Shown here: positions 8,791 to 16,785 of the stretch, piece after piece
Layout of the letters: every line of letters begins with the position of its first letter
Numbering within the stretch: position 1 is the first letter of the stretch
Assembly: GCF_007991735.1 (NCBI RefSeq)
Contig: NZ_BJYX01000017.1
Location: forward strand, 1 to 64,000
From: Terrabacter aerolatus
Lineage (GTDB): Bacteria; Actinomycetota; Actinomycetes; Actinomycetales; Dermatophilaceae
Length of the DNA: 64,000 bases
Direction of reading: 5' to 3'
The notes under the pieces: model-generated
Told to the model about the DNA's origin: nothing
Seen by the model: only the letters and a program-made list of their open reading frames with translations
Databases searched by the model: none
Made by a program: the position numbers and the translations under genes

Positions 8791-8822
8791 CTGCGCCCCC
8801 ACCGGATCCGGTGGGGGCGCAG
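8791..8822 (-). terminator. perfect 32-bp palindrome, terminator of the NlpC/P60 gene
   Basis: Two perfect 16-base arms (CTGCGCCCCCACCGGA and its complement) meet with no spacer at GGATCC. It lies 23 bases after the stop of the upstream NlpC/P60 gene. In RNA it would form a very stable GC hairpin, without a clear U tract, as is common in actinobacteria. Confidence 0.75.
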
Positions 8823-8845
8823 CGACGGTGCGAGACCTGGGCGGC

Positions 8846-9637
8846 TCAGAAGCGGCCGTAGCCCGAGGGGGTCGTCCAGATGGAGTGGTTGCCGACCGTC
8901 GTGCCGGGGCGCTGCGCGTCGATCATGCGGCCGGGGCTGACGTAGATGCCCACGTGGTAGGCCGGCGAGCCGAAGAAGACGAGGTCTCCCGGGCTCGGGT
9001 TGCTGACGGGCGTCGCCGCCGACTGCTGCGCCGAGGCGGTGCGGGGGATCGAGATCCCGGCCTGGCGGTAGACGTAGGAGGTGAAGCCCGAGCAGTCGAA
9101 GCCCGAGGGGGACGAGCCACCGTAGACGTACGGCACGCCGAAGAAGGACTGCGCGATGCCCACGATGCCGCTGGCGGTCGGAGCCGGCGCGACGTTGAGC
9201 GCGACGCGGGCCGCGGAGATGGAGCGCGAGGCGCGCTGCGAGGCGGCCTGGCGGTCGGCGGCGGCCTTCGCGGCAGCAGCCTCGTCGGCGGCGGCCTTCT
9301 CGGCGCGGGCCGTCTTGACCGAGATGTCCTCGATGACGACCGGCTTGGCCGCCGACTGCTTGAGCGTCGGGGCAGCGAAGCCGATGGCCGAGAGGGCGTT
9401 GCCGGCCTTGAGGGTGCCGACGGCAGGGCCGACGGCGGCGGGGGCGGCGACAGCGCTGCTCGAGCCGTCGGCAGCGTTCGCCGTGCCGGCGAACGAGGCG
9501 ACGAGGCCACCTGAGGCAGCCACGATCGCGGCACCCTTCACGGCGGGCTGAGCAGACTCCTTGGCGATCGTCTTGAGCTCGGCGATCGCGTTGAATCGAC
9601 CGGGGGCGCGGTGGCGCCCGGAAACGTTCTGAGCCAC
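8846..9637 (-). CDS. secreted NlpC/P60 peptidoglycan endopeptidase
   Basis: A 263-residue exported cell-wall hydrolase. Residues 1-56 include a long signal sequence ending GTANA-AD. Residues about 105-140 are an Ala/Lys-rich helical linker. Residues about 155-263 form an NlpC/P60 domain with catalytic Cys182 (GFDCSGFTSYVY) and His228 (AYHVGIYV). Such enzymes cleave peptide cross-links of peptidoglycan, as in RipA-like proteins. GTG 9637 is chosen because GAGAGG lies upstream and it follows directly from the c-di-AMP riboswitch in the leader. Expression should respond to c-di-AMP, linking wall remodelling to osmotic or turgor signalling. Confidence 0.93.
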   Translation of the reverse strand: MAQNVSGRHRAPGRFNAIAELKTIAKESAQPAVKGAAIVAASGGLVASFAGTANAADGSSSAVAAPAAVGPAVGTLKAGNALSAIGFAAPTLKQSAAKPVVIEDISVKTARAEKAAADEAAAAKAAADRQAASQRASRSISAARVALNVAPAPTASGIVGIAQSFFGVPYVYGGSSPSGFDCSGFTSYVYRQAGISIPRTASAQQSAATPVSNPSPGDLVFFGSPAYHVGIYVSPGRMIDAQRPGTTVGNHSIWTTPSGYGRF

Positions 9638-9650
9638 AGGTTTGACCTCT

Positions 9651-9842
9651 CGACGCCTACGAGGTGAGCTGTCGGGTTCGGGCTGGAGGTACTGCCCGGC
9701 CTTCGCTCGGACCGAGTTCGGTCCACGGAGGGCTTCACCCCGAGGGCGTCTCGCGACGTCCGCAGAAAGTGGTTCCCCCGCTCCTGCCATGCGGTTCGTG
9801 CTGAGCCTCAGGTCGATGGCAGGACTAGGCGGTTCGACCCGG
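9651..9842 (-). ncRNA. c-di-AMP riboswitch (ydaO-yuaA class)
   Basis: The leader of the NlpC/P60 gene contains the class hallmarks in order on the minus strand: GAACCGCCTAGTCCTGCCA, GGCAGGAGCGGGGGAACCA, GGGGTGAAG, then CCCGAACCCGACAGCTCACC and CGTAGGCG just before the ribosome binding site. These match the conserved cores of the ydaO element, which binds c-di-AMP and usually turns expression off. In actinobacteria the class typically sits before rpf and NlpC/P60 wall-hydrolase genes. Ends are approximate. Confidence 0.95.
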
Positions 9843-9875
9843 GGCACTCACTCGACGGGGAGAGCAAGTTCGCCA

Positions 9876-9904
9876 ACCGTACCCAAGTCACACTGCCTTG
9901 TCAC
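9876..9904 (-). promoter_or_regulatory. promoter of the riboswitch-NlpC/P60 transcript
   Basis: On the minus strand, GTGACA (9904-9899) and TACGGT (9881-9876) are separated by exactly 17 bases. Transcription would start about 25 bases before the riboswitch core. The same -10, TACGGT, occurs at 13286. Confidence 0.6.
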
Positions 9905-10012
9905 CTCCGAGTTCCCGGAAGTCCAAGAATTTTCCGGGACCCCGACGAACGCTGTCGAAGCATGCCAAAACAGCCCCGCAGACCGGGGCAGACCCTGACG
10001 AATACGGCGTGT

Positions 10013-10708
10013 TCAGGCGGCCTGGCAGAAGACGTGGACGGCCACGTCGTCGGGCAGGGAGACCCCGGTGGACGGCTCGCTCCCCTCGCGGACCGCCACG
10101 ACGCGGCCCCCGTCACGCACGACCTCGACGCGCGCGCCCGGCACGACACCGGCGCTCGTGAGCAGGGCCAGTGCCTCGGGGTCGACCTGCACCGGCTCGC
10201 CGATGCGGCGGATCGTCACGACCGCCGGGGCGTCGCCCACCGCGGCCGTCAGGGTGCTGAGGCCGGTGAGGAAGTCGGCGTCCTGGCGGACTCCCAGCTC
10301 GTCGAGGCCCGGGATCGGGTTGCCGTAGGGCGACTCGAGGCCCTCGCCGATGAGCCCGAGGATCTTGCGCTCGACCTTCTCGGACATCACGTGCTCCCAC
10401 CGGCACGCCTCGTCGTGGGCGTACTCCCACTCGAGGCCGATGACGTCGACGAGCAGCCGCTCGGCGAGGCGGTGCTTGCGCATGACGCGCGTGGCGAGCA
10501 GCCGCCCGTGGTCGGACAGCTCGAGGTGCCGGTCGCCCGACACGGCGACGAGACCGTCGCGCTCCATGCGGGCGACGGTCTGGGACACCGTGGGACCCGA
10601 GTGGCCGAGACGCTCGGCGATGCGCGCGCGCAGGGGGACGATGCCCTCCTCCTCGAGCTCGAAGATGGTGCGCAGGTACATCTCGGTGGTGTCGATCAGG
10701 TCCGTCAC
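10013..10708 (-). CDS. ideR: iron-dependent repressor IdeR/DtxR
   Basis: A 231-residue metalloregulator closely matching mycobacterial IdeR in its opening (DTTEMYLRTIFELEEEG) and in GHSGPTVSQTVARMERDGL, the recognition helix. With GTG 10708 as start, the metal ligands fall exactly at DtxR numbers: Met10, His79, Glu83, His98, Cys102, Glu105 and His106. That numbering, and a GAGAAGG ribosome binding site eight bases upstream, favour this start over ATG 10714. The protein has the HTH, dimerisation and SH3-like C-terminal domains. It should repress iron-uptake genes when Fe(II) is plentiful. It lies 29 bp after an MFS gene and may be co-transcribed with it. Confidence 0.95.
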   Translation of the reverse strand: MTDLIDTTEMYLRTIFELEEEGIVPLRARIAERLGHSGPTVSQTVARMERDGLVAVSGDRHLELSDHGRLLATRVMRKHRLAERLLVDVIGLEWEYAHDEACRWEHVMSEKVERKILGLIGEGLESPYGNPIPGLDELGVRQDADFLTGLSTLTAAVGDAPAVVTIRRIGEPVQVDPEALALLTSAGVVPGARVEVVRDGGRVVAVREGSEPSTGVSLPDDVAVHVFCQAA

Positions 10709-10737
10709 GGTCATACCTTCTCAGAGTCGGAGAGCGC

Positions 10738-11979
10738 TCAGGGACCGCTCGTCGCCGGGTCGCGGTCGCGGACCCGGGTCGGGTCGTGCCGGGGCACCCA
10801 GATGCGCAGCCAGCCGGCCCCCACGACCGCGCCGACGCCGAGCACGACGGCGGAGGAGCCGAGGGACATGACGGCGCTCAGCCCTGACAACGCCAGCGGG
10901 CCCGCCGCCCTTCCCAGGTCGGCGCAGAGGCGCCAGCCCCCGAGGAACTGCGACCTGCCCTCGGCCGGCGACGCGTCGGCCCCGAGCGTCATGATGAGGC
11001 CCGCGCCGAGGCCGTTGCCGATCCCGAGCACCGTCGCCGCGGCCGTCACGGCGACGAGGCTCGTCGCGAGCGGCATCAGGGCCATCCCCAGCCCGAGGAC
11101 CAGCATGCTGGGCACGGCCGCGGCCACGCGGCCGTAGCGGTCCATGAGCCACCCGGACGGGTAGAAGAGCGCCATGTCGAGGGCGCCCGCGACCCCGAAG
11201 ACGAGCGAGGTCTGCGCGGGCGAGAAGCCGACCGACTCGGCCCACAGCGGGACGAGCGCCTCACGGATGGCACGGGCCCCGGCCACGCACATCGCACCCG
11301 TGCCCAGCGTCAGCAGCACGTGCCGGTGCCGCAGGAGCACCGAGGCGACGCTGAGCGGTTTGCCGTCGCCCTCGATCCGATGGGCGGACCCGGTGATGTC
11401 GGGTGCGAGGAGGACGAGCACGAACGCGGCGGCACTCGCGACGCCGCCCACGGCATACGCGGACTCCGTGCCCCACGCGGCGATGACGAGGGAGCCGATG
11501 AACGGACCGACGAAGTAGCCGATGCGGTTCACGCCACCGAGCGTCGACAACGCCCGCGCGCGCATCGCGACCGGTACAGCCTCGGTGAGGTAGGCCTGTC
11601 GGGCCAGCCCGAAGAGGGAACCGGCGAGGCCGATGACGAGGACCCCGACGAACAGCATGACGAGGCCACCCGCGAGCGCCGCCACGAGCATGCCCACCGC
11701 CTCGACGACAGCCGCGACGAGCAGGGCGCGCCGCTCACCGATCCGCGCCGCGAGCGCACCGGACGGCAGGTCGCCGAGCAGCTGGCCGACGCCCATCATC
11801 GCGACGAGGAGGGAGGCGACCCCCACCGACGCACCGAGCTCGCGCGCCGACACGGCCACGATCGGCGACACGGCGCCGGCGCCCGTCGAGCCGAGCAGGG
11901 TGGGGCCGTAGGCGGACAGCGCGATCGCGCGCAGGCTGCCGCCGCGCCCGTCCACGCCCTCCTGCCGAATCTCGGTCAC
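10738..11979 (-). CDS. MFS transporter (12 TM)
   Basis: A 413-residue major facilitator with twelve hydrophobic helices. The loop motif LPSGALAARIGERRA between helices 2 and 3 and its counterpart YPSGWLMDRYGRVAA in the second half are typical of drug/solute:proton antiporters. GTG 11979 follows a -10-like TAGGGT by eight bases. Longer in-frame extensions upstream are Arg-rich and overlap the divergent gene, so I reject them. It sits directly upstream of ideR on the same strand. A role in export of a siderophore or metal chelate would fit but is only suggested by position. Confidence 0.8.
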   Translation of the reverse strand: MTEIRQEGVDGRGGSLRAIALSAYGPTLLGSTGAGAVSPIVAVSARELGASVGVASLLVAMMGVGQLLGDLPSGALAARIGERRALLVAAVVEAVGMLVAALAGGLVMLFVGVLVIGLAGSLFGLARQAYLTEAVPVAMRARALSTLGGVNRIGYFVGPFIGSLVIAAWGTESAYAVGGVASAAAFVLVLLAPDITGSAHRIEGDGKPLSVASVLLRHRHVLLTLGTGAMCVAGARAIREALVPLWAESVGFSPAQTSLVFGVAGALDMALFYPSGWLMDRYGRVAAAVPSMLVLGLGMALMPLATSLVAVTAAATVLGIGNGLGAGLIMTLGADASPAEGRSQFLGGWRLCADLGRAAGPLALSGLSAVMSLGSSAVVLGVGAVVGAGWLRIWVPRHDPTRVRDRDPATSGP

Positions 11980-12046
11980 GCCACAGGACCCTAACGATCG
12001 GGTTACTCGGGTGGCCGGGCCGACCGACCGACGAAAGCATTGGCGC

Positions 12047-13222
12047 GTGAGCGGACCGGAGTCGTCGAGCAGCGCGAGCGCGGGCCTGCGCTCGCGCTCC
12101 GTGACCCTCTTCGTGCTCGCCGCCGCAGCCGCGTCGCTCGCGCTCTCGCTCCGGTCGCCCGTCGCGACCGCCGTCATCGGCGTCATCCTCTTCGGGGTCC
12201 TGCACAACCTGCTCGAGCTGCGCTACGTCGTGGGGCGGTTCTCGTCGGTGCTCGGGCGACCGTTCCTCGACCTGCTCGTCGCGCTCGTCACCGGCATCGT
12301 CGTCTGCCGGCTCCTCGTCGGCATGCTCGGCCGACCGGCGCAGCTGGCGGAGATCGCCCTCGGCTACGCCGTGCTGCTGGGCGCGGCCCACCACGTGCTC
12401 GACGGTCGCCGACGCGTCGCGGCGTGGACGGCCATCGGGGTCGCGGCCGCGGTCTCCCTGACCTTCCCCGCCTACCACGTCGTCGTCATGGCGCACCTGC
12501 ACCACGTCGTCGTGCTCTTCTTCCTCTGGGAGTGGTCGCGGCGCATCACCTCCCGTCGCGGTCGACGCGCCTTCCGGGCCGTGCAGCTGCTCTGGGTCGT
12601 CGCCGTGCCCGTGGTCGTGCTCTCCGGGCTGCTCGACGGATCGCTCACGGCCGACCCCGGGATGGTGCGCAGCGTCGTCGGGGACGGTCACACCGTCCTC
12701 GCCTCGAGCGCTCTGCCCGGGACCGCCGCGAGCGTCGTCGGGCTGCGGCTGCTCACCGTCCTCGCCTTCCTCCAGACGATGCACTACGTCGTGTGGGTGG
12801 CCCTGATGCCGCGCATCGCCCCCGACGCCTCGGCCGCGTTCGAGGCGCGCGTGCCCTGGGTGACCGGCCCGCGGCTGTGGGCCGTCGGCTTCGTCGTGGC
12901 CGCCGTCTTCGCCGTGCTCTTCGGTCTCGACTTCACCCGGGGCACGACGGTGTATGCCGCGCTCTCGAGCTACACGGCATACGTCGAGGTCCCGGTCCTG
13001 CTCGCGATGCTCTTCGGTGCAGGACGCGTGTCGGCGCCCTCGCCCGCGGCCGGAGGCGGTGGCCGCCCACCGGGCTCGGGCAGCCGGCCGGCCCCGACCA
13101 CGCCGTCGTGGTCGCTGGCCCCGCCCCCTCCCCTACCGACGGCGAGCGGGGGCTCCTACCCGCTCGGCCTGCAGCCCGAGGTCACGGCCGCCGTGGCACC
13201 GGACGCCGATCCCGGGGCCTGA
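12047..13222 (+). CDS. polytopic membrane protein with intramembrane histidines, unknown function
   Basis: A 391-residue protein with about eight to nine hydrophobic helices and a Pro/Ser/Gly-rich cytoplasmic tail (last 65 residues). I do not recognise the family. Several helices carry His clusters: GVLHNLLELRYVVGRF, GAAHHVLDGRRR, VVVMAHLHHVVVLFF and QTMHYVVW. These could bind a metal or haem within the membrane. A distant relation to Brp/Blh-type carotenoid cleavage enzymes, which also use membrane histidines, is only a guess. GTG 12047 gives a sensible N-terminus; an earlier ATG-less extension starts at 12011. It is divergent from the MFS-ideR pair. Confidence 0.65.
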   Translation: MSGPESSSSASAGLRSRSVTLFVLAAAAASLALSLRSPVATAVIGVILFGVLHNLLELRYVVGRFSSVLGRPFLDLLVALVTGIVVCRLLVGMLGRPAQLAEIALGYAVLLGAAHHVLDGRRRVAAWTAIGVAAAVSLTFPAYHVVVMAHLHHVVVLFFLWEWSRRITSRRGRRAFRAVQLLWVVAVPVVVLSGLLDGSLTADPGMVRSVVGDGHTVLASSALPGTAASVVGLRLLTVLAFLQTMHYVVWVALMPRIAPDASAAFEARVPWVTGPRLWAVGFVVAAVFAVLFGLDFTRGTTVYAALSSYTAYVEVPVLLAMLFGAGRVSAPSPAAGGGGRPPGSGSRPAPTTPSWSLAPPPPLPTASGGSYPLGLQPEVTAAVAPDADPGA

Positions 13223-13262
13223 CGGCGGGTGCGACGTCCTCGAGGAGGGCTCGATAAAGGCC

Positions 13263-13291
13263 TTGCCGCGTCCTGTGACCCGACGTACGGT
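13263..13291 (+). promoter_or_regulatory. sigma-70-type promoter of an orphan short transcript
   Basis: TTGCCG (13263-13268) and TACGGT (13286-13291) are separated by exactly 17 bases. The predicted start is near 13298. The only thing downstream before a terminator is a ~130-nt stretch with a strong Shine-Dalgarno sequence. Confidence 0.6.
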
Positions 13292-13297
13292 CGTGGC

Positions 13298-13425
13298 ATC
13301 GAAACCGAAGGGAGGTGATCCGAGAAGTGATTTCTTCCGGAGCGTGTGAGGTGGCCACGCGATAGCCGCGTCCCCATCCACACCCATGGATGAAGCAGGG
13401 CAGTCCGACTCGTCGGGCTGCCCTG
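13298..13425 (+). ncRNA. candidate small RNA / micro-ORF transcript
   Basis: A short unit bounded by the promoter at 13263 and the hairpin at 13396. It contains GGAGGTGATCC (13311-13321), a near-perfect complement of the 16S 3' end. Two hairpins lie before the terminator: 13320-13340 (CCG-A-GAAG/CTTCCGG, loop TGATTT) and 13375-13392 (CATCCA/TGGATG). Possible peptides are 12 residues from GTG 13327 (VISSGACEVATR), or an 18-residue frame ending at 13349 whose TGA overlaps GTG 13346, start of a 15-residue frame (VRWPRDSRVPIHTHG). No gene follows on this strand. I cannot say whether it is a regulatory RNA, a leader or a micropeptide gene. Confidence 0.5.
13396..13425. terminator. bidirectional terminator between the short transcript and pdxH
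   Basis: A 13-bp stem (CAGGGCAGTCCGA with TCGGGCTGCCCTG, one G-T wobble) around loop CTCG. It lies between the short plus-strand transcript and the stop of pdxH on the minus strand, so it can serve both. Confidence 0.8.
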
Positions 13426-13486
13426 TTCCGTGTCCACCCCACGGGTCTCCGCACCGAACACCGTGTCGGGCGAGCCGGCGGGTGGG

Positions 13487-14239
13487 TCAGGGCTGGAGGC
13501 GGAGCCTCGTCCACGAGGCGGCGTCGGCGAGGTCGCCGTCACCGGTGCGGCGGAAGACGATGCGGTCGTGCAGCCGGTTGCGCCGACCGGCCCAGAACTC
13601 GACCTCGTCGCAGACGATGCGCCACCCACCCCAGAAGTCCGGCACCGGCACGTCGTGCTCGCCTCCGTGGTCGGGGAAGCGCTCGAGCGCCTCCTGCCAC
13701 TTGAGCTCGAGCTCGTGCCGGTCGGCCGCCGGGCGCGACTGGTCCGACGCCCAGGCCGACAGCCTCGAGCCGTAGGGCCGCGAGTCGAAGTAGTCCTCGA
13801 CCTCGTCACGCCCCACGAGCTCGGCGGTGCCCCGGAAGCGGATCGCACGGTAGATGGCCGGCCAGGTCAGGGCCGCCGCGACCCTCGGGTTGGCCTGCAG
13901 GTGCTCGCTCTTGGCCGAGCCGAGGTTGGTCACGAAGCCCGGGCCGCGTTCGTCGAAGAAGCGCATGAGGACGGTGCGCACGTCGGGCGTGCCCGAGACG
14001 TCGACGGTGGCCACCGAGATGGCCGTCGGCTCGGGCACGTCGTCACGCTCCTTCGACGCCGCCACCGCCGCGTCGACCCAGTCACGAGCCTGCAGGTAGG
14101 GCGAGGCGGCGACGTCGGACTCGACGAGGCCGTCACCGGAGTAGTCGACGCGGCGCACCCCGGCGAGGCCGTTCCCGGCCGGCTGGTTGCCTGACTGCGG
14201 GCCTGACTCGTGGTCCGCCGCGCGAGGAGAGCTGTCCAT
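13487..14239 (-). CDS. pdxH: pyridoxamine 5'-phosphate oxidase
   Basis: A 250-residue FMN enzyme that oxidises pyridoxamine or pyridoxine 5'-phosphate to pyridoxal 5'-phosphate, the last step of PLP synthesis and salvage. It carries the family features TVLMRFFDERGPGFVTNLGSAKSEHL, GSRLSAWASDQSRP and the C-terminal signature EFWAGRRNRLHDR...RLQP. The N-terminal 25 residues are a low-complexity extension. ATG 14239 lies six bases after a TAGTCT -10 element and has no ribosome binding site, so it is probably leaderless. PLP made here would serve enzymes such as the nearby SerC, though no operon links them. Confidence 0.95.
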   Translation of the reverse strand: MDSSPRAADHESGPQSGNQPAGNGLAGVRRVDYSGDGLVESDVAASPYLQARDWVDAAVAASKERDDVPEPTAISVATVDVSGTPDVRTVLMRFFDERGPGFVTNLGSAKSEHLQANPRVAAALTWPAIYRAIRFRGTAELVGRDEVEDYFDSRPYGSRLSAWASDQSRPAADRHELELKWQEALERFPDHGGEHDVPVPDFWGGWRIVCDEVEFWAGRRNRLHDRIVFRRTGDGDLADAASWTRLRLQP

Positions 14240-14245
14240 GACCCC

Positions 14246-14251
14246 AGACTA
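14246..14251 (-). promoter_or_regulatory. -10 element, leaderless pdxH
   Basis: Minus-strand TAGTCT lies six bases before ATG 14239, with no Shine-Dalgarno sequence between. Confidence 0.5.
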
Positions 14252-14349
14252 GGGTTGGGACGAGAAGGTCCGCGCGGACGTCAGGCCACGGCGCGCGCGG
14301 TCCCGGCGACAGCCCCGGCGGGACCGGGGCGCTGTGAGGAGTCACCACC

Positions 14350-14754
14350 ATGGCAGGCAAGGGCAAGCTCGTCACCCAGGGCGTCAAGCTCGGCATCAAG
14401 TACGGCCCCCAGATCTGGGTCGCCACCCAGGCACTGCGCGACCCGGCCAAGGAGGCCGCCAACAAGGCGATCTCGAGCGAACGCGCGCGCCGCCAGGCCA
14501 TGGCGCACGCGCGGTCGCTCGCCGACGGCAGCATCCTCAAGGTCTACAAGGGCGACGTCGCGCACTGGGTCGTCTTCAGCGGCGACGAGGCCGTCGACGT
14601 GCACCCGCACACCGACATGCTGCTCGCGACGCTCGTCGGCCGTGCCGACCTGACGAAGCGCATCCGCCCGGACGACAAGGTCAAGGCCACGGATCGCGCC
14701 AAGGACGCCGCCGCCGCGGCCCTGCGCCGGGCCAAGCCCAACCAGATCAACTGA
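14350..14754 (+). CDS. conserved hypothetical protein, 134 aa
   Basis: A basic, soluble 134-residue protein that I do not recognise. It begins MAGKGKLVTQGVKLGIKYGPQIWVATQALRDPAKEAANK, a Lys-rich amphipathic start, and ends with an Ala/Lys/Arg-rich helix. The middle (GSILKVYKGDVAHWVVFSGDEAVDVHPHTD) looks like a small beta-rich fold. ATG 14350 has GAGGAG upstream. There is no signal peptide. It stands alone between pdxH and a pentapeptide-repeat gene. Confidence 0.75.
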   Translation: MAGKGKLVTQGVKLGIKYGPQIWVATQALRDPAKEAANKAISSERARRQAMAHARSLADGSILKVYKGDVAHWVVFSGDEAVDVHPHTDMLLATLVGRADLTKRIRPDDKVKATDRAKDAAAAALRRAKPNQIN

Positions 14755-14826
14755 CCGCCCCCGCAGGGCGGTCCGAGTCAGGGCGGTCCGGGGCGGGGCG
14801 GGCGGTGCGGAGCAGGGCGGTCCGGG

Positions 14827-15453
14827 TCAGTCGGCGATGCGGATGCCGAGCTCGAGGGCGAACGCGTCGGCGAGGTCGATGACCTGGGACCGGCTCAACG
14901 TCGCGCCCTTGAGGCCGGCCAGCCCCACCGGTGAACGCAGCGTCGCCCCCGAGAGGTCGAGGCCGGCATACGTCCCCCGGCCGAAGGTCGGCGAGACCAC
15001 GGTGCAGCCCTCGAAGGTCAGCCCGTCGACCGTGGCCTCCTGCAGGTCCAGCCCGACGACCACGCAGTCGAGGAACGCGACGTCCTTGAGGCGCGCACCC
15101 CGCAGGTTGAGGAAGTCGACCTTGCCGCCGCGCACCGTGACGTCGCGCCACGTCGAGCCCCAGGCCGAGACGGCCGCGAGCCGGCAGCCCTCCATCGTCG
15201 TCTCCACGAGGGTCGCCTCGGCCAGCGAGAGCCCGACTCCCCCGACCCGGTCCCACTCGCTCTCGGACCACCGCGACCCCTCGAGATGGGCCTCGTCGAG
15301 CGTGCTTCCGAGGAGGGAGCACTCGAGGAAGGAGTGACCCTCCGCATGGGCTCCCGTGAAGTCGGTGCCCTCGAAGCGGACGGCGTCGTGGTGCTGGTCT
15401 CGGGTGGTGAACACGGCATCACGAAAGACGGTCTGGTCGGCGGCTGACGGCAT
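14827..15453 (-). CDS. pentapeptide-repeat protein
   Basis: A 208-residue protein built of A(D/N)LXX-like five-residue repeats: FEGTDFTGAHAEGHSFLECSLLGSTLDEAHLEG, FLNLRGARLKDVAFLDC and LDLSGATL among them. These form a right-handed quadrilateral beta helix. Members such as MfpA/Qnr mimic DNA and protect gyrase from quinolones, but most have no known role and this one lacks a diagnostic feature. The C-terminal SRSQVIDLADAFALELGIRIAD may be a capping or dimerising helix. ATG 15453 lies inside one copy of the GGCATAC motif. It is divergent from the citrate synthase gene. Confidence 0.85.
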   Translation of the reverse strand: MPSAADQTVFRDAVFTTRDQHHDAVRFEGTDFTGAHAEGHSFLECSLLGSTLDEAHLEGSRWSESEWDRVGGVGLSLAEATLVETTMEGCRLAAVSAWGSTWRDVTVRGGKVDFLNLRGARLKDVAFLDCVVVGLDLQEATVDGLTFEGCTVVSPTFGRGTYAGLDLSGATLRSPVGLAGLKGATLSRSQVIDLADAFALELGIRIAD

Positions 15454-15545
15454 ACGGTGAGTCTGGCAGTCGCGACCGACGCTCACCCGTCCGCGGCTGA
15501 CGGCCTCCACACCGCGGTGCTACCGCCTGCACAGCAAGGATCGAC

Positions 15546-16667
15546 ATGGCAGACAGCACGCCCGACCCTGACTTCAAGCCCGGCCTCGAGGGCGTCATCG
15601 CCTTCGAGTCCACCATCGCCGAGCCGGACAAGGAGGGCGGGGCGCTGCGCTACCGCGGCGTCGACATCAACGACCTCGTGGGCCACGTCGACTTCGCCCA
15701 CGTCTGGGGGCTGCTCGTCGACAACGAGTTCGACCCGGGGCTGCCGCCCGCCGAGCCCTACCCGCTGCCCGTGCACACCGGGGACGTACGCGTCGACGTC
15801 CAGTCCGCGCTGGCCATGCTCGCGCCGGTGTGGGGTTTCAAGCCGACGCTCGACATCGACGCCGACGAGGTGCGCGACAACCTCGCCCGCGCCGCCGTCA
15901 TGGCCCTGTCGTTCGTCGGGCAGTCCGCCCGCGGGCTCGACAAGCCGATGGTCCCGCAGAGCGAGGTCGACAAGGCCCGCACCATCACCGAGCGGTTCAT
16001 GATCCGCTGGCGCGGCGAGCCCGACCCGAAGCACGTGGAGGCCGTCGACGCCTACTGGGTCTCCGCCGCCGAGCACGGCATGAACGCCTCGACCTTCACC
16101 GCTCGCGTCATCACCTCGACCGGAGCCGACGTCGCGGCCGCCCTCTCCGGGGCCGTCGGTGCGATGTCCGGTCCGCTCCACGGCGGCGCGCCCTCGCGTG
16201 TGCTGCACATGCTCGACGGCGTCGAGCAGCAGGGCGACGCGACGGCCTACGTCAAGGGGGTCCTCGACAAGGGCGACCGTCTCATGGGCTTCGGGCACCG
16301 CGTCTACCGCGCCGAGGACCCGCGTGCCCGCGTGCTCCGCTCGGCCTGCGAGCGCCTGGGCGCCCCGCGCTACGAGGCCGCCGCCGCGCTCGAGAAGGCC
16401 GCGCTGGAGGAGCTCCACGCGCGCCGACCCGATCGCGTGCTCGCCACCAACGTCGAGTTCTGGGCCGCCGTCATCCTCGACTTCGCCGAGGTGCCGCCGT
16501 CGATGTTCACGCCGATGTTCACCTGCGCGCGCACGGCCGGCTGGTCGGCGCACATCCTGGAGCAGAAGGAGACGGGACGGCTCATCCGCCCGTCGTCCCG
16601 CTACATCGGCGAGGGACCCCGCAAGCCCGAGGACGTCGCCGGCTGGACGCCTGACATCTCCCACTGA
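15546..16667 (+). CDS. citA: citrate synthase, short actinobacterial type
   Basis: A 373-residue citrate synthase (oxaloacetate + acetyl-CoA to citrate), the same length as mycobacterial CitA. Conserved segments include RYRGVDINDLV, SGPLHGGAPSRVLHML (first catalytic His region), GFGHRVYRAEDPRARVL (second His and Arg) and NVEFWAAVILDFAEVP (catalytic Asp). An AAGGA ribosome binding site precedes ATG 15546. It may be the second citrate synthase or a 2-methylcitrate synthase; sequence alone does not separate these. A bidirectional terminator follows. Confidence 0.92.
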   Translation: MADSTPDPDFKPGLEGVIAFESTIAEPDKEGGALRYRGVDINDLVGHVDFAHVWGLLVDNEFDPGLPPAEPYPLPVHTGDVRVDVQSALAMLAPVWGFKPTLDIDADEVRDNLARAAVMALSFVGQSARGLDKPMVPQSEVDKARTITERFMIRWRGEPDPKHVEAVDAYWVSAAEHGMNASTFTARVITSTGADVAAALSGAVGAMSGPLHGGAPSRVLHMLDGVEQQGDATAYVKGVLDKGDRLMGFGHRVYRAEDPRARVLRSACERLGAPRYEAAAALEKAALEELHARRPDRVLATNVEFWAAVILDFAEVPPSMFTPMFTCARTAGWSAHILEQKETGRLIRPSSRYIGEGPRKPEDVAGWTPDISH

Positions 16668-16715
16668 GCGACCCCGGCCCAGGTGTGCGCCGTGCGCACA
16701 TCGGTGCGCAGTGCT

Positions 16716-16749
16716 CGGAGGGGTGCGCGGTGCAACGCGCACTCCTCCG
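16716..16749. terminator. bidirectional terminator
   Basis: A 14-bp stem (CGGAGGGGTGCGCG with CGCGCACTCCTCCG, one wobble) around loop GTGCAA. It lies between the convergent citrate synthase and DUF559 genes. Confidence 0.8.
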
Positions 16750-16785
16750 ACGGGAGCACATCATCCGGGCGAGCGCAGCCGCGCG

